This document shows, in pieces, positions 32,702 through 43,073 of a stretch of DNA of 64,000 nt (position 1 is the first letter of the stretch; each line of letters begins with the position of its first letter). The DNA comes from Aphelenchoides besseyi. Lineage: Eukaryota > Nematoda > Chromadorea > Rhabditida > Aphelenchoididae. The stretch spans positions 372,001 through 436,000 of the forward strand of contig JAMPIQ010000002.1 of the NCBI GenBank assembly GCA_024699855.1, in the 5' to 3' direction. Position numbers and translations under genes: made by a program. The notes beneath the pieces are model-generated. The model was not told the origin of the DNA. It worked only from the letters and a program-made list of their open reading frames with translations, and did no database searches.

Positions 32702-33164
32702 ACCCTCCCTTACTCAAGAGAGAGAGAGAGAGACTCGGAGCCCGAAGGCCAAGAGGAAATACGATTGCGAGTCGTATTCTCCCGGTTGAGTCGGATATCA
32801 GCCCAGAGGACCGTTCACCGCTCGTCAAGCTCTAATCGGTTGCAGCTTTCGGAGGTCACAACCGGTTGCCGTCTTCTTGTTTCGCTCGTAGACGTCAACT
32901 TTTGCTTTTCTTCCGCTGGCTCGGTTAAACTACGGTTGAAACTGCTTTGACGTGTGATGGCATCTGATCTAACACTTGACTTTACCTTACTCGGTCTTGT
33001 GCGATCGTACCAGGAACAGAAAAACGGGACCGAGTGATGTGCTGTGCCGAGCGTACAATTGCGTGGGGTTACCATTTGAGGATATGAGGAGCGGGGATAC
33101 AATTGACTTAACTTACAATAACACTGACAATAAAATTAGAATCTAACGTAGACGACCGAGTGAA

Positions 33165-36100
33165 TTAATCTTCCAGTTCGTTTTGATCCGGATCGATTTC
33201 ATCTTTCGCCGCGGCTCGTTTGAGAACTTGATTGACGTGGCAACGCTTGAGTCCAAATTCCGTTTGAATTGCGACAATGACTCGGCCATAGAACGTCTTG
33301 ATCGTCCCAGTGAAGAATTTCCCGGCATGTGACTTAAACGTGACTCGTTGACCAACGAACAGATTTCGCGTTCGAGCTCCATGATGTCGGTCGAAGTGCC
33401 GTTTTGCCTTGTTCTCCTCTGGCGCGCTCGTTTCTTCCTTCTCTTCCTTTGTCGGACGAATCGAATCGATTGGCTTCCGGATTTGACGATTGAGAAACGC
33501 CTCGGCCGGTGATTTGCCTTCCGGGACCGCCGTTGATTTCAAGAATCGTTGAGCGAACAGCGCTTCCTGTAATGCACGATTTAATGGAAGTTTACCGTTC
33601 TTTTTGATTCCGCGTTTAAGCGAATCGATCATTCGTTCTGCTTGTCCATTGCTCTGAGGATGATAGGCCGGAGATGTTACGTGCCGAATGCCCCATTGGT
33701 CGCAGAATTCTTTGAACGTCGATGAAGAGAAACATGTGGCGTTGTCGCTGACCAAAACATCTGGCTTCCCATAGCGGCAGAATAAAATTCGGAGAAATTC
33801 GGTGACGATTTGGGTCGACGTTCCACTTGTGAGAGCCGTTTCGGGAAACTTGCTAAACGAATCCACTGCGATTAGAATCCATTTACCGTTTATCGGTCCT
33901 GCAAAATCCAGGTGAACTCGCTGCCACGGCCGGGTTGTTGGATGCCAAGGTCGTAACGGCACTTTGACGGGGTTCTTCGCGACCGTAATGCAATCGGGAC
34001 ATGACTTGACGTGTTCCTCAATATCCGAGTTGATTCTTGGCCAATAGACATATTCCTGAGCGTATTGTTTCATCTTCACAATACCCGGGTGCCCACGATG
34101 CAACTGGTCCATGATCGTCGATCGTAAAGCCGTCGGAATGACAACTCGCTCGTTTATCTGCAAAATACCATTAGTGACTTGAATTTCGTTTCGAAACTCG
34201 TGAAACGCTTGTAATCGATCATCTCGTCGATCCTCTGATGTCCACTTCGATTGGTGACGCCCAATCACCGTCGGCAGAATCGAGTCTTTGGCGGTTTCCT
34301 GACGAATTCGTTCCTGAATGTCCTTTGGTAGCCAACCCTCTTTTGTTTCTTCTTCTTCAACTGATGCGATTACTTCTTCCATTTCTGGATCCAACTCTTG
34401 TCGAGCTTCGTCGATGAGTCTCGACAGTCCATCGGCATGTCCGAACTCCGTGGTCTTGACATATTCGATCTGAAAATCGTACCCGATTAATCTGAGTGCC
34501 CACCGGCGAAGACGGTTGACGGTATGCGCACGCAGACCGGGTGTATTGACTGTCCTGAAAAGTGCGACCAATGGCTGATGGTCGGTGAGTAAAACGAATT
34601 TCCGGCCCCACAGGTACTTGTGGAGTCGTTCGACGGTCGTGAACAACGCAAATGCTTCTTTTTCGATTTGGCTGTACCGTTTCTGAGCGTCATTGAGCGT
34701 CTTGGCCATGTGGAAGATCGTTCGTTCGCGTCCATTCGCATCGCGTTGCATCAAGACGCCACCAATTGCATAGTTCGATGCATCAGCGGCGACAATGATC
34801 GTTTGTTGTGGGTCGTAATGAGCAAGTTGAGCATCCGCGGCGAGTCGTCTCTTCATCTCGTCAAACGCTTCTTGCGATTCCTTCGACCACTCGAATGCCA
34901 CGTCTTTCGGCAGTAGACGTTCGATCGGTTCTTTCAGTCGGTGAAGTCCTGGAATGTAACGAGAGTAGTAATTGATCTTACCTAACATGCTGCGCACTCC
35001 TTGTTTGTCCTTCGGGGGCTCCAATTTGCGGATTGCGGCCACATTGGCTGGGTCAGGTTCCATGCCATCGGCCGAGACAACTTGTCCTAAAAACTTAACT
35101 TTAGTAATCGAGAATTGACATTTGTCAGCGGCCAATCTGAATCCCCAGCTTTGAAGACGTTCCAACGTTGCTTCCAGTCGCTTGTCATGTTCTTCTTGTG
35201 ACTTCCCATAAATCAAAATGTCATCGAGATACGCCAAAACTCCAGAACATCCACCCACGGCGTTGTCGATGGTCCGTTGAAAAATTGCCGGTGCTGTTTT
35301 GATTCCAAAAGGCAATCTTGTGTACCTGAAGCGACCACGGTGCGTCGTAATCGTGCAAATTCCTTTGGAACCATCGTCCAATTTGAGCTGGAAATACGCA
35401 TCTTTTAGATCCAACTTACTGAAAATTCGGCCTTCTCCTAAGTGCGCAAACACGTCTTCGATGTTGGGCAGCGGGTGTGTGTCATCCAACAGACATTCGT
35501 TTACCCCAGTTGAAAAATCCGCACACATCCGGATTGCCCCCGACTTCTTCAGCGCGACCACAATGGGCGCGGCCCACTCGGACGCTTCCACCGGTTCCAA
35601 AATTCCATTTTCCAATAATCGCTGGATTTCGGCGTCCAACTTCTCGACGGCTTTGAACGGCACCGGCCGTGCTCGTGCTTGGACCGGTTTGACATCTTTC
35701 TTCAGGCGCAAGCGGACTTCGGTTTTTGTACAGAGGCCAAGCGTCGGGGCGAACAATTCGGGGAATTGCTTCGTCCACTTGTTCTCATTTCCCGTTTCCT
35801 CATCGGAACGCTCCATCGCGTTCAACAGCTGGAACTTCTGCAGAAACTCGTTGAAGTTTTGAGCGGCCCCAAGATGGGTCAGTTGGTCCTGACCCAACAA
35901 CCGGATCTCCTCGTTCTTGGCGACAAACACGGGCGCTCGGTTCTCGTGGCCCCTGTAAGTGAACTTCGCTTCGAATTGACCTACCACTTCCAATTTCTGG
36001 CCACCAGCGGCCTTGAAAAGGACTCGACTTGGTTGTAGCGCCGGGCGGCGTAATTCATTGTAGATCTTCTGGCCGATGATCGTACGATCGGCGCCCGTAT

Positions 36101-37451
36101 CCGCTTGGAGCTCCACGCGAAAGTCGTTGAGTTTCAACTTGACGTACGTTCGCTGGTGAATCGAGTTGAGTTCGACTTGTTGGCAGTGCAGCGTTCCGAC
36201 GGCTGCCTCTTCCTCGACTTCGGTTTCCTCTTCATCGACGGCGTTGACTCTTTGGCCTCGACGGTTTCCAGCTCGTCTCGTTGATCGACAAACACGCGCG
36301 ATGTGCCCTTTCTTATGGCAATTGTGGCATTCCGCATTCACGAACTTGCAGTCGCTTCGCGCATGCGTTGTCCAACCGCAACTTTCGCACGGAGGAAACG
36401 TTGCTGCTCCATTTCTCGACCCTGAAATTGACGTTCTGGTAGTTCGCGATTCGACTTGATTTGACTTGACCTGATTTACCAGTTCTGCTTCTGTTCGTTG
36501 CAGACGTAGACCTTCCCGCTCGATTCGGCCCATTTCCAACTGCCGACCCAATTCGTCGATCGGCATTTGTGGCCTTTCTTTCAGTAGCTTGGCAGCCTGC
36601 ACTCTGATTGCGTTCAGATCTTTGCTGCGTAGTTTCTGATGGAACAGGAGGGTCAACCATTCGTCGAATTCCATCTTGTCCATCTCCGCTTTCAATGCGG
36701 CGTCCAGCCATCGACTTGTGAATTCGTCCATTGCTTCACCAGCGGAATATTCCATCTCCAGGACTCGTAGGCGTTTCTGAAAGGTCGAGACTTTCGAATC
36801 GAATTCAACTTTCAACTTAGCAATTAAATCCTCGAATTTCTCGCTTGTCAGAGCTTTTCCGCGCAACTTTGCGCTGAGCCGGACCAATTCCTTCTCGCCC
36901 AACGATTGCAACAATAATTCCCGCGCGTGATTTGGACTCAACGCTAACGCGCGCTCAAACGTCGGCTGGTAGACCTCGTACCATTTCCCGAACGTCCATT
37001 CCTCCCGTTGGTCGAACCGGAACGGTTTAATGCCCACCTGCAATTGGGCGGTTACTTGTTCTATGAACTTACTTTTTGCAGCTTCTTCGTCTGTCGGTGG
37101 CAATTGCAGGGCGTTTTCGTGAACCCGTTTCAACGCATCGTCGATGAGCACCAGTGCTTCGTCCGCTTCTTCGAATTTCTCCAGTGGCTTTTCCTCGTCG
37201 TCGTACATTCCGAAATGTTCCGATTCCATCTTCATCCATTCTTCGTGGTGTTTTCGTCCGTTGAACAGATTCGACGTGAGTTTCGCCCGCACGGTTCGAG
37301 CGGTGGCCGTTGCTCGCAAACTGGGCGCCGTCGCTGCCAATTCCTCGCGAATGGGCCTCAAGTCGTCGAGTGCCTTCGAGATCGCATTGTAGCTGCGGGT
37401 GATGATCGCCTGGTGGGAGCTTTCTTCTCGTTTTTTAATCGTCGGTGCCAT
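33165..37451 (-). CDS. Gag-Pol polyprotein of Ty3/gypsy element
   Basis: One uninterrupted, intronless frame of about 1,428 codons from ATG 37451. Domains in order: helical Gag; a CCHC zinc knuckle (CHNCHKKGHIARVC) near residue 380; an aspartic protease with DTGADRTI near 455; reverse transcriptase with FSKLDLKDAYFQLKL and the YLDDI active site near 720; RNase H with VAADASNYAIGGVL and LLTDHQPL; and integrase with an HHCC-type start (GHPGIVKMKQY, CPDC), VSDNATCF, and the HPQSNGQAER region. No chromodomain or env frame follows. Pol order (RT-RH-INT) is Ty3/gypsy. The frame is open throughout, so the copy is potentially autonomous. Confidence 0.95.
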   Translation of the reverse strand: MAPTIKKREESSHQAIITRSYNAISKALDDLRPIREELAATAPSLRATATARTVRAKLTSNLFNGRKHHEEWMKMESEHFGMYDDEEKPLEKFEEADEALVLIDDALKRVHENALQLPPTDEEAAKSKFIEQVTAQLQVGIKPFRFDQREEWTFGKWYEVYQPTFERALALSPNHARELLLQSLGEKELVRLSAKLRGKALTSEKFEDLIAKLKVEFDSKVSTFQKRLRVLEMEYSAGEAMDEFTSRWLDAALKAEMDKMEFDEWLTLLFHQKLRSKDLNAIRVQAAKLLKERPQMPIDELGRQLEMGRIEREGLRLQRTEAELVNQVKSNQVESRTTRTSISGSRNGAATFPPCESCGWTTHARSDCKFVNAECHNCHKKGHIARVCRSTRRAGNRRGQRVNAVDEEETEVEEEAAVGTLHCQQVELNSIHQRTYVKLKLNDFRVELQADTGADRTIIGQKIYNELRRPALQPSRVLFKAAGGQKLEVVGQFEAKFTYRGHENRAPVFVAKNEEIRLLGQDQLTHLGAAQNFNEFLQKFQLLNAMERSDEETGNENKWTKQFPELFAPTLGLCTKTEVRLRLKKDVKPVQARARPVPFKAVEKLDAEIQRLLENGILEPVEASEWAAPIVVALKKSGAIRMCADFSTGVNECLLDDTHPLPNIEDVFAHLGEGRIFSKLDLKDAYFQLKLDDGSKGICTITTHRGRFRYTRLPFGIKTAPAIFQRTIDNAVGGCSGVLAYLDDILIYGKSQEEHDKRLEATLERLQSWGFRLAADKCQFSITKVKFLGQVVSADGMEPDPANVAAIRKLEPPKDKQGVRSMLGKINYYSRYIPGLHRLKEPIERLLPKDVAFEWSKESQEAFDEMKRRLAADAQLAHYDPQQTIIVAADASNYAIGGVLMQRDANGRERTIFHMAKTLNDAQKRYSQIEKEAFALFTTVERLHKYLWGRKFVLLTDHQPLVALFRTVNTPGLRAHTVNRLRRWALRLIGYDFQIEYVKTTEFGHADGLSRLIDEARQELDPEMEEVIASVEEEETKEGWLPKDIQERIRQETAKDSILPTVIGRHQSKWTSEDRRDDRLQAFHEFRNEIQVTNGILQINERVVIPTALRSTIMDQLHRGHPGIVKMKQYAQEYVYWPRINSDIEEHVKSCPDCITVAKNPVKVPLRPWHPTTRPWQRVHLDFAGPINGKWILIAVDSFSKFPETALTSGTSTQIVTEFLRILFCRYGKPDVLVSDNATCFSSSTFKEFCDQWGIRHVTSPAYHPQSNGQAERMIDSLKRGIKKNGKLPLNRALQEALFAQRFLKSTAVPEGKSPAEAFLNRQIRKPIDSIRPTKEEKEETSAPEENKAKRHFDRHHGARTRNLFVGQRVTFKSHAGKFFTGTIKTFYGRVIVAIQTEFGLKRCHVNQVLKRAAAKDEIDPDQNELED

Positions 37452-37529
37452 ACCTATAAGCAATTAACAACACGCGCACACGCGGATGAATCCCAAGTTC
37501 GTAGGATCGAATTAGTCAGCTTCGCCAAT

Positions 37530-37767
37530 TGTTGCGTCCGCTTGTCGGACTAGATCCCGAGAGACTCAACTGGGGTTGATCGAGTTGTTTATTGGCGGGG
37601 GGAATTAACTTGAGGTGAAAAAGGATAACACAATAACACACACAGGACCGGAGCCGACGCCGAGCAGTCGCTCACACACGAACAACAGTCGGCACAGAGG
37701 GACAATCGTGGTGGGAGAGCGGAGGGCGTTGATGGGGGATTTCCGGGGAGAAGCTCGATACACAACA
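37530..37767 (-). repeat. 5' LTR of the gypsy element
   Basis: 238 bp, identical by eye to the left LTR. The sequence just inside it, on the minus strand ATTGGCGAAGCTGACTA, is the likely primer-binding site; I cannot name the tRNA. Confidence 0.93.
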
Positions 37768-38740
37768 ACGGGCTTCAAAAAATACTTACTTTTCTCGTAC
37801 TGGCGATCGTCCCAAGTACCATAAGCCCTCCACCGCCCATTTGGCGCTTGATACGAATGGGAGCGATGATGTTTTGCGGTCGACTGAAGTCCACGTAACT
37901 TGCCAATCCATCGGGACCATCTTTTTTGAATCTCTTTTCATCAGAAAAGACGATTTTGGTCCAGTCCGTTTGAGCAGTGAGATGCTTTTCCGCAAATTCG
38001 CTTCTGGCGGTTTTGTGCTTGTCGATTAGCGGAAGAATTGGACTGAGGATTTGATAGCGAAAGTCTGCTTTTTGCAACCGGCGGCGAATCGTCAGCCGAG
38101 AGGCGGGGAGATCGAGCGAATTCTTAATGATTCGGCTGTTCACAAGATGGTCCTGGGCAATTTCGTGTCCAACAAACTTTTTAATGCGAAGAATGTGGTG
38201 TCGATTGAGTTTCTTCGGACGTCCAATCTTCTTGCCCGTCTTGTAGTCGTGATTTTTGATAACCATTCGAACCGTCCGGCGATTGTGGCGGGTTTGATCG
38301 GCTATTTCTGTGATGTTCTTTCCAGCCGCTGAAAGTCGACGAATCTTCTGTCTTTCTTGGTCGGAAAGCATCTGAAATTAAAGAGAATTTTCTAAACTAC
38401 AAGATGGATGTAAAATACTTACGATGGAGAAACAAAAAATAGGTAGAGATCCAAATAATGAGTGGGCAGAAACTTTTGAACACCGGGAATTCGGTTTTTT
38501 GCTCGTAACTCGCCTTCCCTTTAACTTAGAAGGACAAATTTTTGGTATTGATTTTGTGCCCATAAGCCCCTCTTATGGTGTAAATTTCAGCTTAATCGAA
38601 GAACTGGAACATACTCAAACAAGGTGGGCAGAAACTTTGATCAGCAGTGTAGGAACACGAACTTTGGTAATAATGGTCGGAATTAAGAGGCTCCTTATCT
38701 TCCGATATCGCATTAGAGTCCATTTAAACTGGATTATCAA

Positions 38741-39004
38741 CTAATTCGAGTATGGCCAGAGATTGCTCCGGAATTTATCAAGCTCTGGGTTTTCCCCAAA
38801 ATGATAAGTGACGGTTGTCGATGCAAATCGAGGTCCAAAGGCCCGTTGTATCACGCACCGATTGTTTTGCACACACCTCAGTTTTTTTCTTAGATTTGTT
38901 CTATTTGTTCCTCTTTTGTTGGATAATAAATCTTCGTCTTTATTCTCTTGGTTTTGGTTTTGGCTGTCGACCAAGTCGTCACGGTCGAGATTTTGCACTT
39001 CCAA
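38741..39004 (-). pseudogene. Protein fragment, dispersed repeat copy C
   Basis: An open minus-strand stretch with DSQNQNQENKDEDLLSNK, then RKKLRCVQNNRCVIQRAFG and PRFASTTVTYHFGENPELDK. The part AACTGAGGTGTGTG...CGATTTGCATCGACA is shared with copies at 12462 and 41086. No start codon or partner exons were recognised. Confidence 0.35.
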
Positions 39005-39381
39005 ATGACGGATCTCTTAATATGCCTATTAATTGTTGTGTGTTTTATGATTATTATATCTTTTGGTCTTTAATAAATATTTTGTTGTTATCCATTGTGT
39101 TCGGTAGCGGACAACTTAGTTCATGAAAAATTTATTGGACAAACGAAAACTATCAACAACGGCGCACGAAAGCACGAAAAATCCCCTCTTGATTCAATCG
39201 CAAGCGATGGAGAGGCTCCGAACGCCCTATTATGTTCGGGTCTTGGCATATTGTAAGGACATTGCTGTTGCGAGTTGCCAGCTCTGAACAGTGCCCCCGT
39301 GCTTCCTCTTGAATTCAAGGTACCCATTGGCTTCCAGAATTGGTACCGCCTGGGTGGGGCGAGAACAGCGGAGTTCGCATT

Positions 39382-39453
39382 ACAGCTCGACCAGGGATTG
39401 AACCTGGGAGCCACCGAACTCTGTGCAGACGTGTTACCTTTGCACCACGCTGT
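39382..39453 (-). other. tRNA-like sequence (SINE head or tRNA pseudogene)
   Basis: A 72-nt minus-strand segment begins ACAGCGTGGTGCAAAGG and ends CGAGCTGT. A 7-bp acceptor-like pairing with one mismatch, a 3-bp D-arm (GTG/CAC), and a perfect T-arm CCAGG-TTCAATC-CCTGG can be drawn; GGTTCAATCCC is a perfect B box. The anticodon arm does not fold well, so it is probably tRNA-derived and not a working tRNA. Its GTGG-Y-GCAA...GGTAA part resembles the tRNA-like units in the repeats at 54.3 and 56.2 kb. Confidence 0.45.
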
Positions 39454-39490
39454 CTCTCACAACGGCGCGGACGAGAGAAAAAATCTGTAG

Positions 39491-39803
39491 TGTTCGGCAC
39501 TCAATCACATTATGAAGCAATCAATAGTGTGATTGGGACGACACACAAACGCCGCTCTGACCGAAGGGCCGGCGGCGAACGGGCAGAAACCCCCCGAGCC
39601 TCTACGGCCGAACAGTCGGTCTTGTTATTGAGTACTTTTATTGTGTTAATAAACTCCTCAGCCCCGAAGCCCCATACACAACAAAATCAAAAGATTACAA
39701 CAACTAAGATCAACAGGGGAGACGACTTACAAGCGGCGGGAGGAGGTGCCGAATCCCATCGGGAGGCAAGACGGATTCCAGTGCGGTTTTTTACAACCGA
39801 ACA
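39491..39803 (+). repeat. Solo-LTR candidate
   Basis: About 313 bp begins TGTTCGGCA and ends ACCGAACA, with AATAAA inside, as in an LTR. No matching target duplication was found and no second copy is complete in the window; the TGTTCGGCAGAAC...ACCGAACA pair also occurs, only about 50 bp apart, at 59050-59099. Weak call. Confidence 0.3.
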
Positions 39804-40024
39804 CATTGCAACGGACCGAACAGTAGTTATTGTATTCGGAATAAGCAGTGATAGGATTATCTGTAGTTTCCGTGCAAGAGATCGGAATTATTATCCATTA
39901 AAAACCTCCAAGTACAATCAATGCTGTTTTGGACTATTGATTCAACCGTAATGTTATAGCAGGTGATTCAGCTGTCGTAGAAGAACCATTTCAACCAATC
40001 AAGCTCTTTTATCCAACTGTATGA

Positions 40025-40264
40025 ATGGAAAATAACCTCAGGAAGAAACACAAATACACAGAATTTCTGCATCCAGAAAATAAAGTGATTGTGAAACCAT
40101 ATTCCACCAGAGTCTTGGTCAATACAATTAACTCGCCAGTTATTTTTCAGCCCATCCTCCACCTCGTTAAGCCCATCAATTGCGAACATCGGAGATCATT
40201 AACAGAAATTGTAAAATGGACTCTTGATCTCATCTGCACAATCTTATTTGTACTTGGCATCTGA
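40025..40264 (+). CDS. Possible small open frame with hydrophobic tail
   Basis: About 80 codons from MENNLRKKHKYTEFLHPENK to a hydrophobic C-terminus, WTLDLICTILFVLGI. No splice signals or family resemblance support it strongly; it may be an exon of a larger or decayed gene. Confidence 0.25.
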   Translation: MENNLRKKHKYTEFLHPENKVIVKPYSTRVLVNTINSPVIFQPILHLVKPINCEHRRSLTEIVKWTLDLICTILFVLGI

Positions 40265-40357
40265 TGTAAATTTTTTGAGCGAGAAAAAAATACAAGCTTT
40301 TCAAATTTGCATGAAGCCGATCGTATAAATAGAAAGCTGAATAATGCAATTTTTTCA

Positions 40358-41156
40358 GTTTGATCGAAGTTGTGTTGCTGTCTCGTCAAGACGTTCATTA
40401 TCCCACGAGCTAGCATCTCGCGCAAGGAACTTGTTCTCCATTTTTTGTTAGACGGTAAAGATTTGGCGGCGGGGCAAGAAAAGTCATTCTACAATCATTT
40501 TCTTAGCGATTTTCCGGGAGTTCAGGTAATTAATTATGTCTATTGCTTGCTATATTACAATCATTTTATCTCCCTTACGACACGTTTCGGGAGTACGAGC
40601 TACGGAAAGAAAATGTTGACTTTTTAATGACCGCAAAAGGTGCATTTTTACGGTATGTTTTTTATACGATGTTCAGAATTTTACTTGAAATTCGAAATCT
40701 GGGAGAAAAGTTGCTGGGAAGGTTGCTTTTTTTAGATTTTATTGTGGTGTGGTTTAGTTATGGAGGTGACATCACTCAGGCTCGCGAACTGGACGGGTTG
40801 AGTAAAGAAGGTGATGTGTAAGTTTTTCATGATTCCTTACGTTTGTTCATGTGATTTTAGGATAAGTTTGAATGAAGCAATCATCGATCATTTGATGGTG
40901 CAAACTGATGACTCGAAAATTCCGCAATTTTGTGAGACAAAGCCTGAGCCATCATGCTTTCTTGTTTCAATTCCAAATGTTGTCGTGAAAAGTACTTCTA
41001 CTGGCGGAATAGGGTCGTTCACGTCGACAACCAAAATCCAAAAGGCTTCACGAATCAGAGAGAGTTTTATTCGACAAAATCAAAAACTGAAGTGTGTTGG
41101 GTCTTCCAATAGGAATCGTTGTGCGAAGCAAAACAAACCAAATCGATGCGGGACCT
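40358..41156 (+). pseudogene. Fragments of an unrecognised gene, with dispersed repeat copy B
   Basis: Open exonic-looking pieces include SRKELVLHFLLDGKDLAAGQ, YDTFREYELRKENVDFLM, ITQARELDGLSKEGDV, ISLNEAIIDHLMVQTDDSK and, at the end, FIRQNQKLKCVGSSNRNRC. An early frame shift (about 40400) and a stop inside the last segment (41156) suggest decay. The last 100 bp belong to the repeat family shared with 12462 and 38.8 kb. The family is not recognised. Confidence 0.3.
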
Positions 41157-41356
41157 AACGGCCTTTTGGAGATCGATTTGCATCGACAATAGTCTTTAAT
41201 GTAAGTCCTAATTTCATGCATCATTTTTGAATTTCTTGTTTTAGATCGCTGCTCCGGACCACAATAATATTCAAAAGAAGCGAGGCGGAGAAGGGTTCCG
41301 CGTCCACATGCATTACAAATTGTCTCGAATTTACAACCAATAAATTCTTGCATGTA

Positions 41357-43073
41357 CAGGGTGTCCCGGCCGAATTTAATGATTTGAAACGCGCCGCAAA
41401 ATTCGAATTCTTAACCAATTTTGATGCGGTTTTTTGTAATTGATAGGAAATTTATGGAAATTTTGTTTCCTTTCAAAAGATTTCCAGAATTTCATTCAGA
41501 ATCATGAGAAATCTTCATTTTGGTGAATTGTTCGGTTTTGAGCGGAAAAAACCGCGTGCAAATGCGCTGCGTGCGGTCTCTCTCTCCACTTTTCAGAAAA
41601 AACCTTTGACTGATTTTCAAGTGTTTATCGTTCAAATCTCAACAGATCTTCCGTCTTTTTGGATAACTTTTTGAAGTCGGTGGGCGTACTCTTCGATCGA
41701 ACGGTCGATGATTTGTTGGGGAAGATCCGCGAATTCATTTTCGATTCGAGCTTGAAGATCTGCCAAATTCTCCGGTTTCGTTCGATAAACGCGATCTTTG
41801 ATGAACCCCCACAAGAAAAAATCGCATGGAGTCAGATCCGGGCTATACGGAGGCCAAGGATAAGGGGCGAGGAGGTTGCCGCCTCCACGGCCCATCCAAC
41901 GTCCGGTGAAATTGACTTTCAGCCAATCTCGGACTCGAATTGTGAAATGAGGGGGAGCCCCATCGTGCATGAACACGATGAGGTCTTCGAGCCCCCACTC
42001 TCGCACAGTCGGCATGAACTGTGTTTGAAGCAATTCGAGGTAAGAATCACCGGTAACGTTGTTTTGGGTGAAGAACGGGCCAATGACTCCGAGCTTTCCA
42101 ATAGCCGCCCACACCGTAAGTCTCGGTGAGTGCAGGGGCGATTCTCGATACCTCAATTTGCCCAATCACTTTTCTTCCTTTTTTTGTCACTTGCCAAGAG
42201 GGATTGGAATCAGCCCAATAACGAAAATTGTGTCTGTTAACCGACCCGTGAACTGAGAAATGAGCTTCGTCACTGAACATCAAAGTGTCCAAGAAACCCG
42301 GCGATTCTCGAATGAGTTCCAATTGAGATTCGGCAAAAGCAAGTCGGGTCGCCCAATTCTGTGGTTTCAGTTCTTGCAACAAGCGAAGTTTGAATGGATG
42401 AAACTTATCACCCTGAAGTTTCCAATTCAACATGAAGATGTTCAAAACTTGCCTTCAAAATGCGATGAACGGTCGTTTTTGATGGCATTCCCTCAAGATT
42501 TGCAAGCGCGCGAACTGATTGGTTTGGGTCCTCAAGAATCAAACGGAAAATTTCCGCCATCACTTCCGGAGTTCTGGCCGTTCTTAAAAAAAAACGAATT
42601 GAAAATCAGACGCAATTCCCAACCTTTCCTTAACTCCACGTCTCTTGTGGAGATCGCCTCGTCGCAGAAAGTTGTCGAACCAAGTCGAGAAATTCGCGGC
42701 ATTCGGAACGGGAGCACGTGGAGGAAGATTGAAGTGTCGACGGAAGGCACGTTGAACGGAAATCGGACTGTTTGACTTGCCGTACTCGATCACGCAGAAC
42801 GCTTTCTCAGCTGGTGACCAAGACATTTTTGTTAAGCGCAGTGGAGAGAGAGACCGCACGCAGCGCATTTGCACGCGGTTTTTTCCGCTCAAAACCGAAC
42901 AATTCACCAAAATGAAGATTTCTCATGATTCTGAATGAAATTCTGGAAATCTTTTGAAAGGAAACAAAATTTCCATAAATTTCCTATCAATTACAAAAAA
43001 CCGCATCAAAATTGGTTAAGAATTCGAATTTTGCGGCGCGTTTCAAATCATTAAATTCGGCCGGGACACCCTG
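41357..43073 (-). mobile_element. IS630/Tc1/mariner element 2 (1.72 kb)
   Basis: Ends CAGGGTGTCCCGGCCG and complement, with TA at 41355-41356 and 43074-43075. Inverted repeats are about 240 bp and nearly perfect, ending at the AGTGGAGAGAGAGACCGC motif. The first 12 bp and the subterminal GATGCGGTTTTTTGT...TTTCAAAAGATTTCCAGAATTT block match element 1; the rest of the repeat differs. Confidence 0.9.
41632..42826 (-). CDS. Transposase of element 2
   Basis: Starts MSWSPAEKAFCVIEYGKSNS, clearly homologous to the element 1 transposase. Exons on the minus strand are separated by short introns near 42590, 42440 and 42190-42150. The catalytic set is FSDEAHFSVHG, VFMHDGAPPHF and PCDFFLWGFIKD, again with 46 residues between the second and third Asp. 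Ends GRSVEI-stop at 41632. No disabling mutation seen, although exon joins were not all checked. Confidence 0.8.

Larger units (their letters stand above)
32464..37767 (-). mobile_element. Full-length Ty3/gypsy-type LTR retrotransposon (5.3 kb)
   Basis: Two 238-bp LTRs (TG...CA) appear identical by eye, and a 5-bp target duplication ACGGG flanks the element (32459-32463, 37768-37772). A purine tract next to the left LTR (complement of ACCCTCCCTTACT at 32702) fits the polypurine tract, so transcription runs on the minus strand. A single long gag-pol frame fills most of the interior. Identical LTRs imply a very recent insertion. Confidence 0.95.
32032..38371 (-). pseudogene. Tc1-like transposase interrupted in its intron
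   Basis: The 5' exon (38371 to about 37790) has a Tc1 paired-type HTH (MLSDQERQKIRRLSAAGK, GKKIGRPKKLNRHHI) and the first catalytic Asp in VFSDEKRFK. The 3' exon (about 32441-32032) has the second Asp, IWQQDNASIH. At the third position it reads SPDVSIIKDVW where Tc1 has SPDLNPIENLW, so the catalytic Glu is replaced by Lys. The retrotransposon lies inside a 41-bp intron (GTAAGT...GTTTTAG), so it may have spared the exons, but the Glu change suggests the enzyme was already dead. Confidence 0.8.
31827..38649 (-). mobile_element. Tc1-like element split by an LTR retrotransposon
   Basis: Termini CACTGCTGATCAAAG and their complement are flanked by TA (31825-31826 and 38650-38651). Terminal inverted repeats are about 200 bp (31827 to about 32030 and about 38445-38649), including a conserved TTTTGGTATTGATTTTGTGC core. 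Removing the retrotransposon and one ACGGG duplication leaves an element of about 1.5 kb with a single minus-strand transposase. Confidence 0.88.

Noticed and set aside
32549..32950. Open frames within and beside the LTRs (also 37615-37824)
   Set aside because: They start in LTR sequence, occur in both LTRs, and run opposite to the gag-pol frame.
34357..36711. Several 60-190-codon frames on both strands inside the gypsy element
   Set aside because: All are shadows of the single gag-pol frame.
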